Shown: one piece after another, positions 1 to 11,700 of the stretch
Position numbering within the stretch: the first letter of the stretch is position 1
Layout of the letters: each line of letters starts with the position of its first letter
Assembly (NCBI RefSeq): GCF_037325665.1
Contig: NC_090249.1
Coordinates: forward strand, 58,064,703 to 58,128,702
Source of the DNA: Littorina saxatilis
Lineage: Eukaryota > Mollusca > Gastropoda > Littorinimorpha > Littorinidae
Direction of reading: 5' to 3'
DNA length: 64,000 nucleotides
Made by a program: the position numbers and the translations under genes
Notes under the pieces: generated by a model
Seen by the model: only the letters and a program-made list of their open reading frames with translations
The model's database searches: none
Told to the model about the DNA's origin: nothing

Positions 1-428
1 TGTTGATACACAGTTACTACAATTCTGAGTGACATGCTGCAGCACAGCTGGTCTTGGCTAAACAAAACTTGATCAACATTCAGGATCAGATTAGGATCGA
101 TACATTGCAGGAACCTTTTTAGGTTATCATCGCAACGGAAACGAGAGAGCGCAACCCCAAAAATTAAACATTTTAATAATAGGAATTATTTGGTCCTAGC
201 CTATCCTCTTTTTCTAGGGAGGTCAGTTAGTGGGGTTAGGGGGCGGTTGAAGAACAGGCAGCATCCGAGTGACACCCCCAGCCTTCCTCCACACACAGAT
301 CCCCCAACCCCCTAAATCCTATCCCTAACCAAATTTAAAAGCAGGTTAAAATCATTTTTGGCGCTAGTGCGGAGTGGCCGTCATGGCACCTCTGCTAACA
401 TTGGTGGGGTAGAAAGTGTTAACCACAC
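1..428. other. Intergenic sequence upstream of the first SINE
   Basis: No coding region, tRNA or recognisable repeat family is seen here. A G/C-rich part around 220-310 has short purine and pyrimidine runs but no clear terminal repeats. Confidence 0.5.
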
Positions 429-439
429 AAGAGACCTGT

Positions 440-857
440 GGCGGGGATGTAGCTCAGTCGGTAGCGCGCTGGATTTGTATCCAGTTGGCCGCTGTCAGCG
501 TGAGTCTGTCCCCACATTCAGAGAGAGATTTATTTCAGCGTGAGTCTGTCCCCACGTTCGGAGAGAGATTTATTTCTCAGTCAACTTTGTGTGCAGACTC
601 TCCTCGGTGTCCGAACACTCCCGTGTGTACACGCAAGCACAAGACCAAGTGCGCACGAAAAAGATCCTGTAATCCATGTCAGAGTTCGGTGGGTTATAGA
701 AACACGAAAATACCCAGCCTAGCATGCTTCCTCCGAAAACGGCGTATGGCTGCCTAAATGGCGGGGTAAAAAACGGTCATACACGTAAAATTCCACTCGT
801 GCAAAAAACACGAGTGTACGAGGGAGTTTCAGCCCACGAATGCAGAAGAAGAAGAAC
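440..857 (+). mobile_element. Full-length tRNA-derived SINE (family S1, head type 1, GAA tail)
   Basis: The 11-bp direct repeat AAGAGACCTGT flanks it (429-439 and 858-868). The head resembles a tRNA: GGGGATGTAGCTCAGTCGG (A box) followed by an anticodon-arm-like segment and a decayed B-box region that is partly duplicated (GCGTGAGTCTGTCCCCAC occurs twice). The body (about 640-840) is shared with the copies at 6200-6581, 38067-38204 and 53964-54087, and ends in a GAAGAAG tail. Confidence 0.85.
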
Positions 858-1505
858 AAGAGACCTGTTTGCGTCATACAATGTTGTTGAAGGCCCTATA
901 TATAATTTCTATGACTTAAATTTAAAAAGCTTGAATCCATCTGTAAACCTCCTTTGAGACGGAATCAGCCTTTAAATTGAACATGAATAACAAAATCTGT
1001 TTTTGAAATTGAATCACACACAATCGTCTTTGTTTTCACCTTACTCTGACAAATACAAATAAAATACATGATAATTGATACATGTGCGATCAGTGACTTT
1101 CAATATCCCCTGCCTTACACAACCCTTGGAACTCAAATTTTACATCACCGTACGACTGTTCTAGCCCAATCGTCAAGAGGTATTTCTGTGTGAATACATT
1201 AAACGGTCAGCACTTTTTTTTTACCTTGAAAACTTCTAGTTTCCATCCACCCATGATCTTTTCTTGAAGGACTTCTTGACTGGTCGTTCCTCTGAAGTTG
1301 CCAAAGTTTGTCTGCTACACAGGAAGTGACAGGCGAACGTAATCTGCAGTAAATTATTCCCGGACATTTTGAACATTTTCTATCGTAGATTCACTATTGA
1401 AATAAAACATTGAATGAAACACCACTTTCGAAAGACTCTTTCTCTCAAAAATGTGTCTTATTTGATTTTTTTTAAAAATGTTAAAGCATGCTAACGTTTG
1501 CTGCG

Positions 1506-1513
1506 TGACGTCA
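1506..1513. promoter_or_regulatory. CRE palindrome TGACGTCA upstream of RAD23
   Basis: A perfect TGACGTCA lies about 110 bp before the RAD23 start codon, where a proximal promoter would be expected. CREB/ATF-type factors bind this motif in animals. The transcription start is not visible, so the promoter role is inferred. The same octamer also sits inside several family A mobile elements of this window. Confidence 0.4.
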
Positions 1514-1622
1514 TTCAATGGCGTCTTTCTAAGCAGATTGTCATCAAGCAGGATCGTTGAAAACGCATTATTGCGTACTACTTGTTTAGGATTGCTATAA
1601 GTTTCCTCAGCTGGCTTCCAAA

Positions 1623-4600
1623 ATGATTATAACACTTAAAACGTTGCAACAGCAAACTTTCAAGGTTGAAGTTGACGGTGAGAGCACGGTAAGAAGTTGT
1701 TGGTGGTTTTCTTTTTTAAAGAAAGGATGTGAAAAAGTCGGCTGTGTCACTGTTACTCATTGTCTGCTTGAATAATCAGAGTTTTATGGTATTTTGATGA
1801 TAACATTCTTATCTCACACAATAACGTTGTTTTTGATTGGAAAACACTTCTTATTGATAATCTGAATTAAATGATTATGTATACTGTCTTGAGAATTGTT
1901 ATCTAGCATTCCTATTTAACTGATCAGGCACACATGCTTTGGTCTAAAGCTTGAAAGATTATTGTATTTTGAAAAAAGGCATCACTGTAATGCAGAACAG
2001 GCTTCTGTTCCTTTTTGGTCCTTTGCCACAGCGACGATCTGGACTTAATGGCGAATGGTGTCATCTTTTTCCGTCAGTGTGGCTGCTGAAGAATAATTAA
2101 GACTTAAACCTGTCCCAGACAACCATTTGAGGGGTCCAGTCGAAAGAGGTTGTTTTGATTTTTAGTTGTACATGTTTCAACTTCAAGCCTGACGAAGTAC
2201 AGTATCTTCTTCCTCACTTGCTTCTTTTGTCATGAAGGCTGGTTATGTGGCGCAGCAGTTGGGTACTAGACCTTCAGCAAAGCCAAAGGTTATGTTCAGG
2301 TTCTTCCCCGAGACTGAAGGCCTATGAGGGCTGATATCCCTAACAGTACAGTGGTACCCCCCTTAACGCCCCCTCTATTTGGCGGCTCCCTCAATATTAT
2401 GACCCACTTTTTTGTGACAGATATATCTTTTCTTCTATTTCTTAATGTTTCTTAGTTTTACCTCTATATTACGTCCCCCTCTCTGTTACGACATAAGATC
2501 AGTGGACTTAAAATGACTTTTCCAAAAATGATCACGAGTTTGGGTCACTTAACTTATAAGTTATACCTGCATTCTCCCACGAAATGAGTGTATGCTGCCT
2601 GAATGGCAGGGTAAAATAAAAACGGTAACTAATACAGACACATAAAAATCCACTCATGCAAAAGTACAACCATGAGTGAACATGGAACTTTCAGCCCATG
2701 AATGAAGAAGAGGAAATACCTCCAGTCAAGTCAGTACGCCAAACAGACGCAAAAACCTGCTGAAATCCTTTTCGTGTACAACATCACTTTGGCACACAAA
2801 CGGCTGAAGTGTAGCCATGGTTTTTGAGTCACTTGAGAAAAAGTGACTCTATGTAATCGGTCAGTGTTAGTCTGTCCGGCCGGCCGGCCGGCCGTAGACA
2901 CCACCTTAACGTTGGACTTTTCTCGGAAACTATCAAAGCGATCGGGCTCATATTTTGTTTAGTCGTGACCTCCAATGCATTGTTATTTCAGGTCCTACCT
3001 TTATTTTGACTTAAATAAAGCTCATTTGCCAGATCTTTACTTTATGTTTGCAAAGAACTTTGCAAGAACTCCAACTTCTTGCATGCAAAGAGCGTCCAAG
3101 ACAGGAGCCTTGTTCTTGTTTCACTCCCACATGGCGGTGGTTTTGCAGACAACAGAAGTCCCTACATTGTAAAGTGTTTCAATGACTTTGAAACTCAATA
3201 GTACAATTGAAGGCTGTTTTGCATGACCAGAATTTTCACTGGCCGACCAGGTAGACGGTTTCTACTAGCCTGGCACATTTTTTACAAGCCCGTGGTGACC
3301 GGGCAGACAATTTGGCCATCCATGACAGGCTTGATTTTAATATTGCTACATGGCTGGCATCTTTTGTGGTTGCAGGTAAAAGACCTTAAGGAACAAATTG
3401 AAGCAGAGAAAGGGAAAGACTATCCTGCAGGAGGTCAGAAGCTGATTTATGCAGGTTTGTGAATTTATCACGCTCTTTGTGTGAGAGTGGGAGATAAAAA
3501 AGACACAGAGAGAGTGCGCATATGTGGGTGTGAACACACTATAGTACAGGGCTTTTCTGTAAATACAGACTGAAATTACAATCAGTGGTTTTGTAACTAA
3601 GGCCCCCCCAAAAAATAGGTGTGGTTATGGTAACATAGCCAAAAAAAATAGGGTAAGGAAGGTAGGCAATCACTTTTTTTTTTTAAACTTTTTTTTCTAA
3701 TGTGTACAAATTAAACCTACTTGACAGGGAAATAAGTGTGCGACTCGAGCGATTTTGCTTTCATTGCGTTTTCTGCACTCTTTCTTTTTTTTTTTTTGTT
3801 GACAAATGTAATAAAAAGTTATAGGGTCAGCCCCTAAAAATAGGGTAGGTCGGGTTACCATAACCACACCTATTTTTTTTTTAGGCCTAACTCAGTGCTT
3901 GATGGTGCCATGTACAGGCACTGTGCGTCTGAGAGACGCCTATACAGTGTATAAATACTTATCCTCGCAGATTTTTTTTATATCCATGTAAATCTAGTTT
4001 TGTGCAGATATGTAACAATTGCAGAATTTAAAGGGCAGCTGTCAGGTTGCCTGGCCTCAAAAATGCGCGGAGTCGCGTGCAAACACGCGTTTAAGAATTT
4101 TCCGAGTTGATTCAACTAAAGACTGTTGATTTGGTCCAGAAGAAGATACTTTTATCATTAGTTTGAAACCATGAAAATGAGTGAAACTTTCTGCTAGTTC
4201 TCACAATCCGCAAGAAAACGAAGCAGTTGGCAGGCCGAAACGACTCAAAATCCGCGACCGACAACTCTGTCAGCACAAGAAGAGACGCCGCAGCGTTAGC
4301 CTGGCAGTGACGTCATCCGAGGAACCCGATAAGGCCGCTGCGAAGTTTACAGTACAATGCAGAGTACAGCTGGGCATCTGTAATGCTGTACGCGTGATTG
4401 ATTCTTGCACAAAGTAAAGTATTAGGGTGGTGGTATTTTCTCAGGACCCATGTTCCCATCTTCTCTTCTTTGATCTGACCAACTGCAACCTTCACAAGTT
4501 ATTTCTAAAGTGGTTCACATGCTGTTGCTACTCCCCCAGTACACCCGGTTAAACCATAAAGTTGCTCAACCACAGACCCTCGTGTCCCTGGTCAGCAGAC

Positions 4601-4950
4601 ACTTTACACTGAAGAAGGTCCGTGTCACGCCAATTACCATGTACGTGTGAGGTACTGAATTCAAGACAAAAACCAACTCTGTCGGTGGGAAAATCTAGGA
4701 AAGAGATAATGACAATACCTCTTCAGTTACTCACTCAAGTAGGTAGACGAGATAAGATAAAGGGAAGAGAGACGAAGACAAAGATGAAACAGTGGATCTA
4801 GTGTGGAAAATGGGGGAGGGGGGTTCGGCCGCAAAAAAAATCAAAGATGAATTTGTCAAACTGTGATTGTGATAGTTATCGTGTGTGTGTGTGAGATAAC
4901 ACGTATGTTTGTGTGTGTGATAACACGTATGTGTGTGTGTGTGATAACAC

Positions 4951-4981
<31 letters not shown>

Positions 4982-7900
4982 ATAACACGTGTGTGTGTGT
5001 GTGTGTTTGTGTATGTGTGTGATTACACGTGTGGTGTGTGTGTGTTTGTGGGTGTGTGTGTGAGTGTGTTTGTGTGTGTGTGTGTGTTTGTGTCCCTCGA
5101 CGCGTGACATTATATGCCAATAAGTTGAACAAAAACAGGGTTCAAGTGGGAACACCTGAACAAAAGCAGGAGGGGGACGGAAGACACTTTATAAACTCCG
5201 TTTTTTTACTGCGAAATTTTGGCCTGGGAGAAGACACCCCATCGTAAGTTTCTCTTCACCTACCCGTGAAGTATGCTTTAGGGCTTGACTAGACAACCCC
5301 ATTGCGCTCACTACACGGTATAAAGAGAGCGCCGTTCAACCCGGCCGATTCCTCGGCTGACGTCACGCGTCCAAGGGAAGTAATTTTCGAGCGGGCTGCA
5401 TTGACTCAGCCAAGAATGCAAACTTTCTTTGATTAAAGACATTGTAGCATGTCTAAAATCTTCGGACTTGTGTTATCAAGCTGTTAAAATCACCAAGTAA
5501 CTTTTAAGTATAGTTTCAGTTACATGAGAACTCATTCTGATGAACAGATTTTGAGAGCCACAACCCAACAGCTGCCCTTTAACAATTACTATTACAGAAA
5601 CCCTACCTGTTACTTGACATTTTGTTCATGTGCTTCTCTGCGTAAGAGTTGCTAAAATCCGGGGAAAAACAATAGTTCAACTTGAAATTTCTTTGTCTCA
5701 CTCTCACAGACAGAAGCAGCTGCTAGCATTGTGAATTCAGGAAAAGGTTATGTGGTTTAATCGCAATAGACGATTTTTGTAAATAACTGCGTTGGGTTTG
5801 TAGGTGTTCAAAAATAGTGTATACCTTGCTATTTCTCTCACAAATAACTTCACATGTGCACCTGTCCATGTGTTTCCAAAAGGGCATTCACTCTTTTACA
5901 AACCCGACAGAGTTATTTTGGGAATTGGTCTATTGAGATGTGAAATGGATTCTTTGAAAGAAAGTGAACCACATTCTGTGTTGTTTCAAACATTATTTTG
6001 TTTCTACTGCTGATGTGCTAGTGTTGCTTTTTTCAGGGAAAATTTTAGATGATGAAAAGAAAGTGGAGGAGTACAAGATCGAAGAGAAGAATTTTGTGGT
6101 GGTGATGGTGACAAAGGTAAGTCTGTTTTTAGCACTCCCAGTTTTATTCAGAAGCACTCATTTGTTATGTTCTACTTCTAGTTCTACTCGCTGTTGCTAC
6201 CTTCTTCTTCTGCGTTCGTGGGCTGAAACTCCCCCGTACACTCGTGTTTTTGCACGAGTGGATTTTTACGTGTATGACCGTTTTTACCCCGCCATTTAGG
6301 CAGCTATACGCCGCTTTTAGAGGAAGCATGCTGGGTATTTTTGTGTTTCTATAACCCACTGGACTCTGACATGGATTACAGGATCTTTTCCGTGCGCACT
6401 TGGTCTTGTGCTTTCGTGTGCACACAAAGGGGGGTAAGCCACTAGCAGGTCTGCACATAATTTGACCCGGGAGATTGGAAAAATCTCCAAACTTAACCCA
6501 CCAGGCGGCCCGCGGCCGGGATTCGAACTCACGACCTTCCGATTAAAAGGCCGACGTCTTCCCACCCCGCCACAGCGCACGTCGCTGTTGCTATCAAATT
6601 AGTGTGGCAAGTACATGCTTATGTGACAGACTGACGCAGTAGTCCCCCATTCGCGGCAGCTGCTCTCAGTGATGAGACTTCTCAGTATTTATACTGAATT
6701 CCGTATTTTTGAAGGTCCCAGGGGTCATTCTCGAGATTCGTGCAAATCCGTTGAGAAAATATTAGGGTATATATAGATGTTATAAGGTACGGGTCAAATG
6801 GAAAGAAGGCACTGACATTGCATGTGACAACTGTAAAGCATGTGACCAAAGTGAAAGACCAGCTTACCAACCAGTCAGTTGGCTCATTTGGCTCCATGGT
6901 AAGACAATCTCTCTCTCTCTCTCTCAGACTCTCTCTCTCTCTTTCTCTCTCTTTCTAGGTAGTCAAAAGCCTCTTTCCCGAGTTGTCCCAAAGCCGGTGT
7001 TATCCCGTTTTGCTAAAGATTCACAAATGATTTCAGGTGTAATTACGTACCGCATGTAATAAAAAACTGAATGAAACAAAAGTTTGAAGTCTTATCTTGG
7101 TTTCTGTGGTGATGGTTGTTTGTATTTGTTGAGCTAGAACAGATAACAACTCTCAAACCGAAGGCCCCGTGACCACCGGATGCCATTACGTCACGCTCTG
7201 TGACATGTCAGGCCTGACAGTATGCTCACACAATCTCAGAGTGCTTCGCGTTGTTTCATCGGTTGACCTAGAAATGATAACCAATTAAAAGCTTTGTTTC
7301 TCAGCTTCATTAACATGTAACAGTAAGCGGGATCGGACATTGGCGAGAAAACGTGCAAAGCAAATGAAATATATGATATAATTTTTTGGAAGTTTTGCGA
7401 TTTACAATCGATTTCAAAAGGATATTATCAGAAAGAAGAAGTATTCGACTAATTAATGCGGTATTTTTTTTGCCTAAACGTTATTTGTACGCCGAGCACT
7501 TTACGGGAGAAAAACGTAAACAAAGCCGTCTGTGCAACCCAGTCACCCTGAGCCGTGATGGCCGAAGCTTGTTCACGGCCCTGTCGAGCGACTGAAGACA
7601 TCGCTGATTCTCGGCCTCGTCCATGCGAATCATGGAATCTCAAAGCTCTTCTTGGTGAGTACAGTTCTTAAGAATCCTGATTCATATTGTTTTTATCAGT
7701 TATAAATAAAATCTGTGCGGATACATGCTAGTAATGCCGATCGCATGTGCAGAGATCGGTCGTCCATTGATGGTGTTCATGTGTGTAAAATGGTAGCTGT
7801 GGTTCTCAACAGATTTAATTAAATGTACGTTTCAAATGAAGGATTGTTGAATGGGCAACGTTGACTGGGCTTTTAAATTCATGGTTTCTAAAGGCTTTGT

Positions 7901-8674
7901 GGTTGTAGCACCTAAATATAAGTGGAAAATCATGAAAAAACGAGGTCACGTGACCCGTGGCAAAATCAGCGGTTTTGTGTCGTCTGCTCGATGTCGTTTC
8001 AAGGTGTGCTTTGCATGCTGCAACGTTCTCCGGTATTTCGGGTTACAGTTGAGAATTGCCTTTGGCTTCCTTATAAAGAAACGATACCATTACATCAGTT
8101 ATAACTAACAAGAGGCGAAGCCTTCAAGGCTCCCGTAAGAAATCGACACACAGTAACACAAACTCAATCACTCCGTCACACATACACACACACACAGTAA
8201 GCATAGACACAGTCACAGTGCAAGCGTGGGAGACGCTAGATCTAGATATGTCTGTCTGTAGCCTACTCTGCTATGCGTGTGCTGAAACCGAGTAAGTCCA
8301 CTGACGCTTCTTCCGAGAAAAACGACTTTTACTGTTTGATAAAATGTCTCAAAAGTGATGATTATCTAGATCAAACCACCGAGATAATAAGATAGATAGC
8401 ATTAATTTACGTTTAAAACCCTATTTTGATAATACAGTAATCTGATGGATGGTTTTGGTTTTGTTGGGCATTTTGTGGACTTACTTGGTTTTACCATAGA
8501 TATCCCAATACACATCTATGGTTTTACCACTTTCCCCCCAATATCAGATCTAACAAAAAATACGCAGATCTAAGCAAGCGGACTTACTTGGTTTTACCAG
8601 AATATTTGGAAGAAGAAGTGTTGTCAAGAGAAATGACAAAACAGTGAAAATAACACTACGAATTTGCACAAGAT

Positions 8675-8725
<51 letters not shown>

Positions 8726-8736
8726 CTGTTGATGAA

Positions 8737-8787
<51 letters not shown>

Positions 8788-11700
8788 AGAGACTAGACAG
8801 GGAGTGAGAGCGAGTGAGAGAGAGGAGAGAATGAGAGAGAGGAGACACAGCAGGGGCGGGGGGGGGGGGGGGGCGGGGGAGGGAGCGGGATGGAGGGAGA
8901 GAGAGAGAAATAAAGGGAGGGAGATAGAGAGATGGAAAGAGGGGTGGAGAGAGGGAGAAAGAGAGGGAGGGTAAGGGGGGGGGAGAGCTATGGAGAGAGA
9001 GATAAATGGGGAGGAAAGAAATAGTGGGATGGAGGGAGAGAGAGAGGAGGGAGGGAGTGAGAGAAGGGGAGGGAGGGAGATAGGGAGGGAGGAAGAAGAG
9101 GGGGGGGGGGGAGAGGAAGTGTGGGAGGGATGGAGGTAGGGAGGGAGGGAGGGAAAGAAAGAGATAGTGGGATAGAGGGAGAGAGAGAGAGGAGGGAGGG
9201 AGTAAGAGAGGGGGAGGGAGATAAGGGGGGAGGAAGAGAGTAGGAGGGAGAGAGAGGGGGAGGGAGGGAGAGAAAGAGAGTGGGATGGAGGGACAGAGGG
9301 GAGGGAGAGAGAGGGAAGGATGGAGGTAGAGAAAAGTCGATTGTTGGCGGTAGGGAGAGAGGGATGAGGGAAGAGAGCCACTCAAGATTGAGAGTGTTGC
9401 TGCAGATCTGGATGACCTCCGAATTGTAGCTGTGGTGTGTGCTGTTGCCCTGGTCTTCGTCCGAATCACCGGTCCATACTTGGAGCTTCTCCAAAGTGAA
9501 GTCAAGTACACAGAGTTCCACAAGTATATATCCAGCTCATTATCCACAGGATGGACAAGCAAGTTGCAGAATATCCAGCCTATTCTTCAGCTTTTTTCTG
9601 TTTTCTTTTCATATTAACAAACTTACATTTTTCTCTGACACTTCAAGGGTTAATTTTGTACGAATGAATTCAAAAATATCTGCGTATACCAGAGTAATTT
9701 GCAACTCTAGCTGAACTTTATATTCAAGAACAAAGAAATGTAAGGAAAGAATTCTGTGATTCAGTGTTTGGTTATAGCACGAGCAATAATTGTATTAATT
9801 GCTGAATTTGTGTAAGTATTTTATTGATGCACTATTCCAGCACTCTCCTGGACCCTCACTTTCTGGGCATCTTTGATGGGGAATTCGAACTGCAAGGAAA
9901 CAAAGCAGCCCTGAAGGACAGTATCTACAACTTTGCCAGTCAGCACATCGAAGCAGCCCAGTGTACTCTACGGCAGCTGATGCCAGACATGTGCAGTGTA
10001 TTGCGCAGGCAGTTGAATGACTTTCTGGAAGACGGTGTGTATGGTGGACAACCAGTTCCCTTCCCAGATGTCCTCAACCACTGCCCACTGACAAATCTGC
10101 TCGGTGAAAACATTTTCGGTGACCTGGGCTATGACATTAACAAGCGGCGCAATGCATCTGTCCACCAGAGGTCGTCAACAAATATGCTGAGCCACAACAG
10201 GACAACACTGTGGTTGAAGAAGAAACTGGAGACCCAGTCAAGCCATCTTCTTGCCTTCGCTCGAAGGAAAGGGAAGTCTTTGCGACACCACAACCGCCAA
10301 CAAGAGAAAGCGGTGTTGCTGCGACTGAGGCAGAGGCTCCTGGAAAACAAGGCAAAAAAGGCGGCAAAGGAGGCCAGACAGGCAGCAACCAAAACCGAGC
10401 TAATAAGAAAGATGACGGCTGTTGGTGGCCCCTGTGTCATTGCAGAAGATGTTGATGCTCTGGTGATACGACTGAGAAGAGAAAAGAAATCAACCCTCTT
10501 GAACGCATTGAAGGACCAAATTCGATACCAGAAAACAGTATTGAATCAGAAGGGCTGCCTTCGACTCACTGGTAGCATTGAGGACCTGACAGCCAGCCTC
10601 AAGGCTCATCTGGGCGGCACTAATCTTCCAGCTCCAGATGAAGATTAGATGGGTACTAGCCTTGAAAAACGAAAATTTTCAAACCTGTTTTATTTCTTTG
10701 TCTGTGTATATGTGTTTACAGATCTGTCGATGCTGATCATTTTGATGTAAAGTTCATGTTGGTAGGACAGTTAGAAGCTGAAATATATCCTTTTAAAGAT
10801 TTAGACGTGTTTGAACGGTAAAATTGAACGATTTGCCCAAGTTTGGGTTCTTCAATTCAATTATTTCTTACCCGTAAATTTTGGGAAAAAATTGAGCTAA
10901 AAGTCTTAGATATGGAGAGGTAATCTGTTCAAAATTAGCTTCATATTTCTTGTTTTGGGTTCACAGTGAGGCTCCAAAGTTGACGATTTTTTATTCTTGA
11001 AAAAAGTGAGTTTAAAAGGCCTACAATTGCACTTTTCAAATGTACATAACTACTAAACTAATTCACCTACAGAATACAAATTTACATCACTGTGCTCAGA
11101 ATAAAAAGATCTACAAGACCATGGAAGTTATAACCTTTAATTCTGGAGTTTGAAAAATCACTTTTGAGTACCTACTCTTTCTCTCTCTCATATTTTATTT
11201 TTGTTTCTTTTCAGTTTCATTACCGTCTATTTTCTGCACTGTTTTAATGTTGTTGTTGTTGGGGGGTTGGGTAGGGTGGGTTTTTTTTTCTACGAATTTT
11301 AAATTGAGGTATGATTTAACGGTTTTTGACTCACATGCGAAGCAAAAGTGAGTCTATGTACTCACCCGAGTCGTCCGTCCGTCCGTCCGGAAAACTTTAA
11401 CGTTGGATATTTCTTGGACACTATTCAGTCTATCAGTACCAAATTTGGCAAGATGGTGTATGATGACAAGGCCCCAAAAAACATACATAGCATCTTGACC
11501 TTGCTTCAAGGTCGCAGGGGCCATAAATGTTGCCTAAAAAACAGCTATTTTTCACATTTTCTCTGAAGTTTTTGAGATTCAATACCTCACCTATATATGA
11601 TATATAGGGCAAAGTAAGCCCCATCTTTTGATACCAGTTTGGTTTACCTTGCTTCAAGGTCAAGGTCACAGGAGCTCTTCAAAGTTGGATTGTATACATA

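Noticed and set aside
440-520. Functional tRNA gene
   Set aside because: The tRNA-like heads at 440, 6500, 13300, 16215, 26990 and 31511 do not fold into a complete cloverleaf with matching acceptor ends, and each continues into a SINE body.
4181-4417. Basic 78-residue frame as a host gene exon
   Set aside because: It lies wholly inside the TIR element 4029-5582, has no recognised domain and no supporting splice context; described with the element instead.
7386-7595. Possible THAP-like fragment ([18 protein letters not shown])
   Set aside because: Only one short word resembles the family; no C2CH pattern upstream and no terminal repeats around it.
8624-9562. 312-residue and other long minus-strand frames rich in Ser, Leu and Pro
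   Set aside because: They are translations of the polypurine tract; composition alone removes stop codons, and no conserved domain or splice structure is present.
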